Below the pieces are notes generated by a model that was not told the DNA's origin, searched no databases, and was given only the letters and a program-made list of their open reading frames with translations. From contig MNCI01002152.1 in assembly GCA_015680685.1 (NCBI GenBank), forward strand, positions 496,498-560,497: 64,000 nucleotides of DNA. The letters are read 5' to 3'. This DNA is from Gnetum montanum. Taxonomy: Eukaryota; Streptophyta; Gnetopsida; Gnetales; Gnetaceae. Both the position numbers and the translations under genes were made by a program. Within the stretch, counting starts at the first letter, position 1; each line of letters starts with the position of its first letter. Shown one piece after another: positions 47,301 to 59,784 of this stretch.

Positions 47301-47802
47301 TTACATAGTCAATGGCCTAGATGAAACTAGCTTTGTAGATCTTAGTGATTTCATCACAAATTTCCAATGCCACCTCAAGCTTAACCTTGCAATCTTTTTG
47401 CTTAACTAGTTTTATGCTAGGATTGAGGACTATGTTGTGTTACACTACATGAGGATCTAGGCTTGGCATGTCTTTGTAAGACCATGTGAATGCCTTGATG
47501 TTTTTGTTAAGTACTTTTGCAATGTTCTGGGCATACTAAGGCTCTAACAAAGAACTAAGTTTCAATATTTTTTCCTCACCACTAAATGTTGCTACAGGGT
47601 TTTTAATGAGGGAATTCTTAGTTACATCACTTGCCTCTAGATCTAGAGCCCTAACTAAATGGTTTGGCTGGTCTAGTGATGCCTCTAAGTATGTTATATA
47701 TTCATTCTAGTCTATGGACTCAAGGTCTAGGCATTGAAGGTTATGGACCAAAGGTGAGTAAAGATGCTCATACCTAGTCATGTTGAAAATCTTGTGATAA
47801 TC
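44335..47802 (-). pseudogene. E2 pol: RT, RNase H, second RNase H, integrase (broken)
   Basis: Order on the minus strand matches E1. The linker (LSSLLEP, AFTWSYKDMPSLD) runs down to about 47290. RT at 47290-46690 has RIHIYIDFQDLNKATIKDNF, MIPFGLKKIGETYQQAM and YIENIVVKSK, where Y-x-D-D has become Y-x-E-N. First RNase H includes LVYYLSHALAFYEVKYNDVE (about 46450). Second RNase H at 46160-45730 has LLYFNNAS, NNVAKYEGLLHG and a Val-Asn-rich core. Integrase at 45500-44890 has VLDIIGLITPMSS, FMKWVEAIPLRKTTSQQV and VTNNRPQFSSF, with the first Asp retained but D-N-G changed to N-N-R. The end near 44335 is fragmentary. A tttttatag at the upstream edge (47803-47811 on the complement) could be a 3' splice site. 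Confidence 0.85.
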
Positions 47803-48030
47803 CTATAAAAACAACCAAAAAAACATCAAGCTGCACCTATCTTAACAAGATAAATATGCATAAAATAAAGAAAATTAGTGTAATAAATTTGTCCTAAGTG
47901 TATAAATGTGATTTTAAAAGGCAAGGAAACCATGGGTTGGTTTTAGGCCTTGGTAGGCCATGGGATGCTAGTTTAAGGTCTTAGCAAATCATGATGCACT
48001 AGTTTAAGATCTTAGTAGACCATTGTGTAC
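47803..48030 (-). repeat. E2 module-boundary repeats between pol and antisense gene
   Basis: At 47935-48030 the plus strand reads ggttttaggccttggtaggc, tgctagtttaaggtcttagc and cactagtttaagatcttagt. Reversed, these are the (g)acctt/taaactagca units seen at 33600 in E1. The array is shorter than in E1. Confidence 0.6.
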
Positions 48031-50105
48031 TAGATGAGAAAGGCTTGGTGCATCGAAAAAGAAAAATTGGCTTGAGCATTCATTGGGCAACAAGAAAAAT
48101 TTGAAAAAGTTTTAAGTTTGGGGATGATAAGAAACATCAATTTTTTTTTAAAGTTTGATAACTATGCTCCCACCCAACTATGCTTTACACTATTCAGCGT
48201 AGTCCTAGGGTAGGTGAAAAATTAAGTGGTCCTAGGGATATAAAAGAATATTTTACCCTTGGGTAAATTTCTTATTATCAAAGTTGAAAATGCAAAATTT
48301 TAGAGCATAGCATGGTTGAAAGAGCATAGTCACTAGAATGTCATGTTGAAGTGGATGTCAACACCCCAAACTAACTAACATGGATGAGGGAGAGTGAGTG
48401 CTAGCACACCTACTGTGGGCACATGTGGAGGAGCAAAGGACATCATTGTGTGTCAACTATGCTAACTATGCTCTTCCCTTTTGTTTTTTCTACTCTTTTG
48501 TTTTACTTTGCTTTGCACAACGGTTTGGGACTTGTGTTGGTGGTGCCTTGCCATGGTAAGGGCTATCGTTGCCCATGGCTACTTCGATAGCCATGACCAT
48601 GAGGGACATGCATGTTGGGTAAGCGTCTTATTATAGTGAAGGATTTTGAAGTTGCATGGGGTTTAACAAGCTATGTAAGGTGCAAGGAAAGGGTTTGTAG
48701 GGTTTCATAGTGGCAGTGGCCACCATGGTGATTGGTGTTGTTTTAGGCCTATATGGGGCCATTGAACATAAAATGGAAAATTTTGTTATGTAGTGGCATG
48801 TATGAGGCAAGAGATTTGGGGTTTTGTAGTGGCCTTAGGGCTACCACCTGCAAGGCTATGGCACAATGAGTTGCTACAATTTTTTGTTTTTTCTCTTCTA
48901 CACATGGCAAAGATGAGGGCCTAGCTATGGCACTAAGGCCATTCCCTACAAGGTAAGCCATGCAATAGAGGGCCTACCCTCTAGATTTTTCTTGCTTTCA
49001 AATTTTTTCTAACTACTATGCATGAGGCAGGAATGGTAGCACTGGTAGTGACCAAGATGGCATGTTGTAGGGTAGGGAACTACCATCTTCCTTTATGTTT
49101 TTGAAAGAAATTTTTTTGGCATCTAGCATTAGGGCTGAGGGGAAGCACAATGCCCTAAGATGAGGGCACATAATTGTGGGGGCTGTGGGAGGGATGATGT
49201 CAAGGTAACATTCCCTACCATTTAGTTTTGAATTACTATGATGAGGTGATATGTAGAGGTGATGCCATGGGTGAGAAGCAATTTTTTTTTTTGGGCAGGG
49301 GATTGACATGGTGCATGGTAGTACCATCAGTGTGGCTGTGAAGGCCACGAACATGGCTAGCACTTAATGCATGGGGCATAATGAGATTGAACAATAGGGC
49401 ATTGTACTGTGTTGTGCTAGGGTGCTGGTCAATGAAGAGGAGAGAATTGGGGTAGAAAGAAAACCTTAGTTCACTAGCTACAGCCAAGATCATGCTCTCA
49501 CCTTGGACGCATAGTTGATGCCAAGTTTCTTTTAAAATTACCCTTTCTCAATCAATTAGTATTTTTTTGAGCTACACTCTCTGGGGTAGCATAGTTGGTA
49601 GTTAGAATTTTTGGTAGTTTAGGACTATGCTCTACAGTCCTTAGAGTGTAGTTAGTATAAGCAAAAGTTAGAAAAAATTAATGCTTTCTTGGATTATGCT
49701 CCCTAGAGAGGTAACCTAGAGTTAGAATTTTTTGTAGTTTTTCAGACTATGTTGCCCAAAGTTAGAAAAAATTTTGAAAATTTTTGTGCAAAATGCTAAC
49801 TTGGAAAACATAAAATGCCAAAGCCACATTGCCAAAGCATGCAAACTGTGATGCTTGAGGTGCAAACATGTGAAATAAAATTGCTACTACTATGCAAAAT
49901 AGGCTATACCCCATTAAGTACCAAGTGCATCAATTGAGTATGTTGATGTCCTATGCCCACGAGGCCCCAGTGAGCCCTAAGATATTTATGCTAAATTATA
50001 CCATTTCATGTTAGTTTCTTACTAAGTTTAATTTAATGTATTTTTCTTGCCAAAATTTACATCTAGTGTATACTAACACTATGTTTGTTATTTTGTGGTT
50101 GTAGG
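48031..50105. other. E2 noncoding interval upstream of the antisense gene
   Basis: No supported gene is seen, though the first exon of the antisense gene may lie here: an ATG at 49952 opens MPTRPQ, vaguely like the MAPRKE start in E1. Words from E2's own U3 array (actatgctcc, tagagtgtag, actatgctctacag) are scattered at 48150-48200, 48455-48475, 49565-49640 and 49690-49750. Confidence 0.4.
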
Positions 50106-53100
50106 GTGTTGCTGAAACAAGTCCTAATCATTGTGGAGCTCATCAACATCCTTTGTTGCATGAGAAAGCTAATGTCTAACATACCTAAACTTGATATGTA
50201 GGTGGGTTACCATGCAGTGTGGTTCTAGCTAGGGGCATCTAATTTTTTGGCATTCCTACTACAACATTTTAGTGTGATGATGTGGTCTCAATTAGTAGAA
50301 AAGGCTACAAGTGTCATCACCAAGACATTGCTACTTGGGACCAATTGGGACATATTGAGATTTATATCTAATGAGCCCACTATCAATGATGGTGGAGTAG
50401 GTGGTTTACGGCAAGGCCCTAGAGGTCTTCATCCCTTATCTAGGATCTGGTAGATGCCAAATTTCTCTTGCGATAATAATAGCAATACACTCTTTATTGC
50501 TCTATCCATGCATATACTATTCCAAAATCCACTTAGAACTATATACTGCATTAGAGGGTAAGTGCTCTTATAATTTTTTATTGTGTTTATTGCTACTGGC
50601 CCATGCTAAGTTTGCTAACTACTAACTACTCATGCTTAATGCCCAATCCAAACTTGAGAGTGAGGGTCTCCACAATGAGGACAAGGCTCTTTCTTTAACT
50701 TACACCACCCTAGAGGTATTCTCCTCTAGTCCAAACTTTTAGGAGGCTATACTTGAGTAGGTGGGAGGTTATCTAAAGAATTAATCCACCTAGTACTCAA
50801 AGGTGTTCGAGCGGTGCAAGACCTATGATTGGCTTGATGAGGGGTGGGCTAGTCATGTGCCCAACTTTAAGGAGCTGATTGCACCACCACCCCCATCTCA
50901 CATACCATTTGTTCTACATAAGCATCTAGCAGTTGGCTCTTATTGCTTCCTCACATGCACTTATTGATTTGCCCTTGCATAATGATAACATTGTTTGTGC
51001 CTTTGTTGTAGCTATAGTTGCTTCAAGAGAGGTGATGGTTGTCCCCATAGGCAACATTAAGGCCACCCTCATCATGAAATATGGTGATGTGGAGGATGTG
51101 CAACATTGTTCATGCCATTAGGCCCCAAGGATGTTGACCAATTGGCTCACACATGCTATGCTAATGGACCTTTTCTTGGCCCTTAGCCTAAGCATTCTGG
51201 TGGCTAAAATGATCATCATCATAGACTTCTTCAACAATGACATCTGCCACTTCGCCACCCACATGCACGAAGTAAGGGTATTTCTAGACTTGGATAAGGC
51301 CTTCTTTGCTAACCTATTTTGCCTCCCCATTGATGGCCTATTGTTCATTGACAAGGCCAAAAAATAGGTGGATCATAGAGGAGAGATCCAGGAGTTGCTA
51401 GGAGCCACTTGATCTCACAAAAACATCCTAATTAAAGATGTGCATATGCATGAGGTCTGAGAGCATTACCCTATCTTTCATGCTCGCACCTTTCTAAAGG
51501 AAATCTCTCAAGGAAATATCCTTTCGGTGGAGCAACACGAGTGATGAAGGAGGTTATGTAGGAGGGAATCATGTTCAATTGGGCCTCCTACATCATCATC
51601 AAACTACATGAGAAGATCACTAGGCTACACTACAACCTCTAGGTGAGGTCTTACATGTAGTTTGCATTCTTCACAGCATAGCTACAAAGGTTAGTGAATC
51701 TTCTGGTGGTTCGAGATAGTGGGCAATGAGTAGTGAAAGACTATGAGTAACTATCTAAGCCTTGGGCAAAGCACATGTTTACAACCACTCACTCACAGGA
51801 CCTCCCAGAGGGGATCAATGAGTTTTACTCAATGATGACCAAAGTTCACTTGGGGTAGTCACACTATTCCCATGAAAATGTGGGTGAGTATCCCCTAATT
51901 GTTATTAGGGATGTGAACAAGGCCAACCGCAATATTGCAAAAATGGTGGGGCCCTCCAAGGTAAAGATCAAGAAACCATGCTTGATGAAGGAGGCAACAT
52001 CTACAATTGGATAGGTGAGAGTCAAGAAGATCTACATAAAGATCCCAAGCTTGCATACAAATTGTTGCAGGTTAGTGCATGTATATGCAATAATCTTATA
52101 CATTTTATGTTTATATTTTTAGTGTTTTTTTTTGTCATGCTATGCTAATGCTAAAAAGCTATATTTGTAAATTAGGTAAGAAGGCTATCAAAGTAGTGGT
52201 AGTAATAGTAGTAGAGATGGCCTCTACTCAAGCTGAGGAGGAGGAGGCACATGAGGTTGTAGAGACCTTCTAGTAATTTTAGGCAAAGGTGCTATTCCAC
52301 TCCAACTAGGGTGATTCTGCCAACCTCTTTGATGGGGTGCTACTATGAAACCCTCTCACTCTCACACCTGAGGGCTTGTTAGGTAAATGCTTTTAAGTTG
52401 CCATCTACTATTTCTCTTTTGCTCTCACATATTTGGCTACTTGCTTGTTCATTATTCCATTATTGGGTTGTAGCCTCAAATGTACCTACTAGCAGTCAAT
52501 CGTCTACATCCACCTACTACATGAAGCCATGGGTAGAAACAATAGAAAAGTTTTCCTTCATGGAAGGCATCATGGAGGACATGGTTGACCAGCTATAGTA
52601 GGCAAATCCTAAGCCCAGTATGCATATGATGTTGTTTTTCTTATGTTGCTTTACTAATTTTGATGCTTATCTTGTGGTTGATGTTGATTTTCTTGTTGCA
52701 TGCCAATAGGTTCTAAGCTACACTAGGATTTAAATTGGCTAGCTAGAGTAGATACCATCCCCCAGTATCCTCCTAAAGTGAAGGTATCTTGCCATGTCTA
52801 TGAGGCATCCAAAAAGTGCACACTTGCCTGCATGAAAGCATTATGGGTTTATAGGTGCTTGAATGAGCACCTATGGAAACATGTGCATGAACTTTGAGAT
52901 AGAGTGACAAGCTAAGACATGAAGATCAAATACCTTTAGTCCCAATATGACTTTCTTTTGGCTCAGTCATGGGGAGATAGTACCTGGCAAACCACAAAGA
53001 TCAATTATGCTAGGTACTGTTCAACTATTTAGGGCAAGAATGAGGCCACCTGGGAAATCATTAAGTAGCAACTGTAGATGGATTTTCTTGCATAGAAAAA

Positions 53101-53701
53101 TCAAGATTGGAATAATTTTAGTGCTAAGGTGTGTAAGTGAGGGAAAATGCAAAAGAACCATAAACACCACTATAAGCATGAGCAAGATGTATAACTTCCG
53201 TAGCTCAAAGAAGAGTCCATCAACCATCACTACTTTGAGATGTTTTCTGAGGTGATTGATGGAAGGCAACCTTTGAGACATTTTATCCCCACATAGTAAT
53301 TAGTGATTCCCTAGAGTGGAAGATCATCACACCCTTAAGGGAGGCTTCTTCTATCACATTTTCCATGCAGCCATCCACATGGACCACCATGAACAAAGGT
53401 AAGGCCCTTGCAAGTGTTGACTTTGGCTAGGAGGACTAGATGCAACTATCTAAGGTCAAGATCCTTTGACATTTAGAGGAGGGCCTTGATAGGTTGCCTC
53501 TATACATGGTCAATGTGGGATCCTCTTGGGTTAGTTTTTTATGTTTTTTTTCATGCTTTTGATGTTATTTTGTATATGGTACATTTGTTTACAGGTTTTC
53601 ATATTTTGTTGCATTGTTTATAGGCACCAGGTGATACTACAGGCTACAGTAGTGCAACAGATGAAGATGAACCTCCATCCCCACCTTGTACCATTGGTTG
53701 A
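50106..53701 (+). pseudogene. Antisense multi-exon accessory gene of E2
   Basis: This is the E2 counterpart of the gene at 33249-29115, again on the strand opposite gag and pol. The internal acceptor gtggttgtag lies at 50096-50105. Exon 50106-50557 has MMWSQLVEKATSVITKTLLL, RFISNEPT and NTLFI..FQNPLRTIYC, and ends at donor gtaagt. The next exon (about 50665-50880) has GLHNEDKALS and CKTYDWLDEGWASHVPNFKE. The exon at about 51000-52070 has HFATHMHEVRVFLDLDKAFF, a worn PIFHARTFL and LVNLLVV. The coiled-coil exon, about 52790-53529, has LWKHVHEL..YLQSQYDFLL, NYARYCSTI and NKNEATWEI-like residues. The last exon is 53624-53701 (ATDEDEPPSPPCTIG, stop 53699). The final intron's borders match E1. Several stops are present. 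Function unknown. Confidence 0.7.
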
Positions 53702-53830
53702 GCACATCTTGATGTAGCCCTATCATTTGGTGCTAGTGACATAGTGGATGAAGATGAACCTCCACCTCCACCTTGTACCATTGGTTGAGCACATCTTGAT
53801 GTAGCCTTACTATTGGGTGTTTTTTCATTT
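53660..53830 (+). repeat. 87-bp tandem duplication over the last exon of the antisense gene
   Basis: gatgaagatgaacctccatc at 53660 recurs as gatgaagatgaacctccacc at 53747, and both copies run on to ccattggttgagcacatctt. E4 has the same duplication (61997 and 62084), so it predates the split of E2 and E4. E1 lacks it. Confidence 0.7.
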
Positions 53831-54464
53831 TTTTTGTATTTTTGTTATATGATATGGATGACCATGCTATGTACTATTATTAATATGAGATATTTTGGCC
53901 ATTTTTGCTATGGGCATGTATGATGTGTAGATTTTTGCATTTATTTCTTATGTGTTTGATGCTAATGATGCAATGAATTAATGTGACTAAGTTATAGTGA
54001 TTGCTAGTTTTAGATCATTTTAGGTTGTGTAAGTAGATAGCATGTTGGTAGTTTTAGGCCATCTTGGGCCCTAGTGATAGTTTAAGGCCTTTTTGGGCCA
54101 TGCAATATAAGGGGGATTGCTAGTGTTAGGCCATAGTGGGTTGTGGTGTTAGTTTAAGGCCTTTTCAGGCCATGCAATGTAAGGGGGATTGCAAGTTTTA
54201 GGCCATGGTGGGCTATGGTGTTAGTTTAAGGCCTTTCAGTGTCATGCCATTTTTTTGTATTTTTTATGCATTTTAAACTTAAGAAAGTAAAAATGTAAAT
54301 TAAGAAAAACTCCACAAACAAGAGAAATAAATGTGCAATGAGGCAAATAATGAAAAAATGAAAAAAACTAACTAAATGTAAAATACAAGCAAAATGCAAA
54401 AATGCGGAGGATGTATAAGTGGAGGTAGGTAGGCACCTAGTGCATGTTGGACTAAGGGGATACC
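53831..54464 (-). repeat. E2 module-boundary repeats between antisense gene and gag-protease
   Basis: At 54005-54245 at least five units read tagttttaggccat and tagtttaaggcctttt on the plus strand, i.e. ggccttaaacta on the element's strand. This matches the E1 array at 28870 in both unit and position. E4 repeats it at 62335-62515. A short AT-rich stretch follows. Confidence 0.65.
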
Positions 54465-57400
54465 TTAGTTGTGTAGTTTCTTCCTAATCTGATGTGGGTT
54501 AAGTGGCACATTGGGCCTAGATGATATGATGCAATAGTCACCTTGATCTTCATTAGCTATGTCGAAGGGCAACTCTACCCACAAAGCGTCCTCTAGGAGG
54601 TCATTGGCTCCCTTTGGTTTCTCAAGTTTCTCTACCTTGCACATCTCAATGTCATCCTTCATGAGAGGTACATCAGTAGGGAACTCCATTTTTTATCCTT
54701 GTTCGACATCAATGTTACTAATAGTTAGATGGGTTGCATTATCGCCATAGATGATAACCTATCCACCTTCGTATGGAAGGTGGATTTCTTGGTGGATGGG
54801 GAAGGAGATGGCCCACATCTAAGCTAACCAAGGTCTACCCAAAATAAGGTTGAAATCTGGCATCTTCTCAATCACAATGAACTTAGTGGTAGTGGGGAAT
54901 TTCTCCCCTACCACAAAGGCTATCATGACTATTCCCCTTATGACAATGTGAAAAACATTAAAGGATTTTAGGCATGCTATATTTGTTGGTTTGACTTTGT
55001 CAATAAGACCCAAGTTATCGATGACTGTGTATGGGATGATATTAGTTTCCACCCTGTCACCGACATGCATCCTATATATCCTACACTATCCCATGCAAAT
55101 TGTGATAAACATTAGTGTGGTAATAACTTGACCTTTCTTAGGGTCTACCATGATTGCCTCATCACGAAATGCTAAGAATGTTGAACTTAGTTCCTGTGAG
55201 GGCAAGGTTGGAAGTAACATCATAGCATGAATGGATTTCTCATCTACTAGAATGTCCTTTGTGATAGGAATAGAGGTCAACATGTGAACTAGCACTTCGC
55301 AGTGGGTAGAGGAAGTCATTATCAAGTCATATAGGCTTAATGTTGTATTTTTTTATTTTAAAGCCTATTTGACTTGCACCAATGCATTAAGGAAATCTTT
55401 ACTACTATCTACTTCCTTGTTGTTGGCCTTGATCTTCTCCTTATGGCCTAAGAGAAAAATCTCTCATGAAGGAGATTTGGGCTTTGCCTACTTTTCTTGC
55501 TTTGGAGCTTTAGTGCTCCATTGTTGGTTGCTAGTTGTAGTGTGCTCTTTAGTTGGTTGGGCCATTGGGATAAAGAACATAGGGAAAGGCTTTGGTGGGC
55601 CTTGTGCCCTTTGCTCCTAGTGCTACCTAAGCATTTGATTGGTGAGGCACTCATTGGGCCTCCCAAGTTACCATCTTGATTACTTGTTGGTATTGTTGCG
55701 AGATTGCTCCTTGGGTGAATAGGAACTAATGCATTTCCCATCATCAGACTCCAAAGAGGTGGGGAGACCACATGCTGCGGAACCCTTATGATGAAGGATG
55801 ATTAGGCTATTACTACTACAATGTGCTACGAGGCCTTGACAACAAAGGATGTTATGGGTGCCCGAGGTGGTTCCCTAATAACAAAAGGGATTCTCAAACT
55901 AGTTGAGGATGAGGAGGCCTTGATGTTGCCAAAGGATGCATGAACCACAAATGGTTCCTACACTGATTCTAAATCATCATCAATGTTGATGGTGTTGATG
56001 ATGTACCATGTACTACTTGCATTAAGAGGATCCTTGTAAAACCCCATTGATTAGTTTTGGAGGTGCATTGGGTTGGTTGCATTAAGGACTAACTCATCCC
56101 TATCAATCATGCATTGTATATTGTCTTGCAATGCCATGCAAAAGTCTATCTTGACCTTGTAATTGGTGATATTGGCAAAATTGTCAAACTTGAAATGCCT
56201 AGGAACTGGAGGCTTGTTTAGCAATGCAACTAAAGGATTCTTGGGGAGCTCACAATATCAATCATTCCACTTGCAAATGTCCTCAAGCATCTACTTATAT
56301 TGGATGCATCTAGAGTGAAGTAGTTGGTCCAATAGCTCTAAATGCTTAATGGGAAACAATGTGTATTTTAAGTGATCCTTGCACTTGAAGTTTTCCCTTA
56401 AGATATTTGGTTTCATGGGCATTGATGATGCAGGCTGGTTGTTTGCCACAATGCTAGAGCCAACTACCTTGCTATTTTTGGCTGAGCCTTTAGATGGCTT
56501 GGCTGTTGGTTTACTGTTGTTTGGCTTAGCCTTGTTGTCCATCATTTCTACTATTGTGGTTACCTGCTTGTCCTTGTTCTTGTACTTTTCTTTCTTTGCA
56601 TACATGTTTTTGTAAGCCATGTAGGCTTGATCCTTACTATCTTCCATTGCATCCTAAATGCTCTTGGTTTGAGTGAATGCTTAGCTCAAGGACTACAAGG
56701 CAAGGTAATATAGCTTTGACTTAATGAATTCATTCACTACATCTTTCAAAATGGCTAGAAGGTGTGTTTCCGTGATGGGATCATGGATTTCATTAAGTGA
56801 CATGCTCCAGCATTGGATGAATTTTTGCATAGGCTCTAAGTGGCCCTACTTAACTTGCATCAACTAATCTAGGATCACCTAAAGCTTCAACTTGTACTTG
56901 AAGCACATAACAAATTGGGTGAGTAACTCCTCTAGAGAAGTAATGGAAGCTGTGGGAAGTGCATGGTACCAATCCATGGCCTTGCTGATCAAGGACATGG
57001 CAAACACATAAATGATGTCATGTGGCCATACTCACAGTAGAAGGCATTTAGACTAGAAGGTCACCAGATGGGAATTAGGGTCTTCTTCACCATTGTATTT
57101 GATGAATTAGGGTAATGGAACCTTAGTGGGTAGTGCTAGTGGTGGAACCATAGGAATAATTGAATTGTCCTAGTAAAATTTCATCACATGGATGGTTTCA
57201 AAGGAGGTGGCCTTAAGCCACTTAACCTCTTTTATGAGGCTTTGGATTAGCTAGAATGCTTGATCCTAGCTTGGTGCGATTGTGGCAGGCTATGTTGGTT
57301 GTGCTGCCCACTATGTTATCTAGGTGGCCAATGACCCAGCTCTAGGTTATGTGACCACATGCAATTCTTGTTGTGTGGGCTATGAGATAGACACAATGCT

Positions 57401-58195
57401 TGGCCCCCACCACATGTTTGTCAATTGGGCCATCGTGAAGGGTGCCGACATAATAGGTAGTGGGACAATTGATACCTAAGCCATATGTGGCTAAGAGATG
57501 TGAACAGTGTGCACATAAGGTTGTGTAGGCGCAATGGTTAATGCTACAGAAGGATGAAAAGGATGAATAGACTACATATACTAGATGGAATAAATAGGCT
57601 AGATAGGCTATGAAGGCTGTATAAGTTATGAAGGTGTGACAAAAGGCATGGTGAAGGAAACGCTGAAGGAAAGTGCAACCTCCTAGTGCATCTATTGCAT
57701 TTGGTAAGTCACCATCATAGGCGAGGACCTAGGCAATGACACCTAGTTGAAAACTATCTCCAAAATGATAAATTAGTGAGATAGTGGAGGTACAAAAGTA
57801 GAGTTTGTCTACTAGAACAATGTGTGGAATGAGTTTTCATGCACAGATTAAGCTTGGAACTCATCTAGGTCCTCCTACAGGGGGTTCTCATAGTCGATCC
57901 TTTCCTCATGAATCATGTTTTGGATAAGGTTGGCTAGCATCCATTGGTAGGCCTCCATGACTAGAATAAAGTCTATATTAGAAGGAAACCATTCCCTCTC
58001 ACCATGATGGATAAGCTCAAAAGTACATTTGGCATCCATTTATAGGTAGTCTATGTACAAACTTGCTTGGATCTTCATGCAAACAAAGTTATATTGCTTA
58101 TTGTTGAGCACTATAAACTTGGGAGATAGGTTGCACTACCTGAAAGATTGCCTTTCTACTAGGATAGGAACTTCAGCCATAGGAAGGTCAATCAT
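54465..58195 (-). pseudogene. E2 gag-protease (broken)
   Basis: It starts at ATG 58195 (MIDLPMAEVPILVERQSF) and stops at 54467-54465. The N-terminal domain has NNKQYNFVCMKIQASLYIDY and MDAKCTFELIHHGE. The gag core at 57140-56600 has AMSLISKAMDWYHALPTASI, QFVMCFKYKLKL and FIKSKLYYLAL. A Lys/Asn-rich basic segment follows at 56600-56430. The protease at 55330-54820 has HVGDRVETNIIPY, with active-site positions reading G-D-R at 55053-55061 where E1 and E3 have D-D-G, and FNLILGRPWLA. The C-terminus ALWVELPFDIA..VPLNPHQIRKKLHN matches E4 and E1. Just after the stop, aaggtatcc could act as a 5' splice site. Many stops are present. Confidence 0.8.
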
Positions 58196-58649
58196 GATCT
58201 CCAACTAAATGGGTTGGATAACAATTGTGCTTGAAGCGAAGGTCAAAGCTTATTTAGGGTTCATTGTACAAGGAGGAAATGCAAAGATTGTTGAATGCAA
58301 AAGGAAGGAAAATGACTAACTTTGCTAACTAAAAAAATGGCTAAGTGTAGAAATGTAGAAAAAACTGCTAAGTGTGAAAACACTAAAAAATGGCTAAGTG
58401 TAAAACATAGAAAAAATGACTAAGTATAAAAATGTAGAAAAATGACTAAGTATGAACTGTTGAAAGATGGCTAACTCTAGGACTACGCTAAGAGCTAACT
58501 ACACTCACTACAATGTGAACTGCTATGCTCTCCTAAGAACCCAGAATTTGGAAGGGTTCCAGGGGAATCGATGACAAGGACTAATCTGCATGGGGTGTAG
58601 AGAGCATGCAAGGTAATAACCAAGGGAGTCCAAAGAAGGAAATGACAAA
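58196..58649 (-). other. E2 leader
   Basis: Between primer site and gag there is no coding sequence. Repeats of gactaagt.taaaaatgtag/ggctaagtgtaaaa type lie at 58310-58470 (about five units of 30 bases), a minisatellite private to this leader. Confidence 0.5.
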
Positions 58650-58668
58650 GGCCCTCCTTCTATCACTA
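58650..58668 (-). other. Primer binding site of E2
   Basis: On the minus strand tagtgatagaaggagggcc follows the LTR end by 6 bases (attttc). It is the worn equivalent of the sites in E1 and E3. Confidence 0.6.
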
Positions 58669-59378
58669 GAAAATTGTAGTGACTAAAAACATTAGAGGCT
58701 GGAATGGTACACCAAGAGTTTTATGATCATACAGCCTTGACCCCATGTCCACATGAGGGCCTACTAGAAAATAGAGGTAGGGTGCCTAAAACAATCTTGT
58801 CAAATGAACTAGGACATATAAGTGTTATGAAAAAATGAATGCTAAGGGTTTACATGATGTTTGCAATGTTTGTGATGCCTAGTGGAGTTAGCATAGTTAG
58901 GGTTTTCGATGCAAAACAAGGGTGCAAATGTGTGAATATGTGCAAAATAGTAAAAAACATTATAAGAGTAGAATGCTAAAATGCAAGATAAAATGCTAAA
59001 AAATATGCAAGATGTGAGTGAGAGAGAAAGCAGCACCACCCTAAATGGGGGGAGCGTAGTTAACTGCAAGTAAAAGATGAGGAGGTACATGGTGTACATA
59101 TAAGCATAGTAGGCAGCATAGTCATAGTCTCAAGGTGGTTGGGCTACAAAAAATTAATGTCTGCTATGAAGTTTAAGCCTACCGAGTTGGCCATCAAGGT
59201 GTCCTATGGGCTACGGTGGTCTACACTGTGCTAGATGATGTACAATGGTGTTGTGGTATCTCAAAGTTTTCCAAAATGCCAAGTGTTCTTAGATGCCAAA
59301 TGACAAAATGCTCATTGAATGCAATTATTTCCAACCAAATGCTTCAAATGTCAATCCCTAGAACATCAAACACTAGGG

Positions 59379-59386
59379 TATTTATA
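59379..59386 (-). promoter_or_regulatory. TATA box of E2 5' LTR
   Basis: On the minus strand the context is gccctataaataccctag, matching E1's cctataaatacc. It lies downstream of the U3 palindrome array in the element's direction. Confidence 0.6.
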
Positions 59387-59784
59387 GGGCTAGAGATAGG
59401 ACAAATTGTGGATCAGGCACCAAATGGCAAAGAGATAGTTGGGACTACACATGCCCTAACTACACTTCCACTAAAGCAAATGGTCTTATTTTGGTGTGCT
59501 TCAATGGACCCTGTGAGATTGCCAAACCATGACTACACTGCCAAGACTGCAAATGCAACTGTCAAAAAAATTACCAAGTATCTAAAAATAATATAAAATA
59601 GTGTTGTTTTGGAGACTATGCTCCATGACTACACTGTCCACTCCCTCGAGTGGTGTTAATCATAGGTATAATGTAGGGGCAAATGCAGGGTACAAATGGA
59701 ATGCAAATTACTAATCTTGCTTTCCAAAGAAATGTTGGAGCTGAGATGCCAATTGATGCTAAGTTCTGAAGGCTTTTGGAGGTT

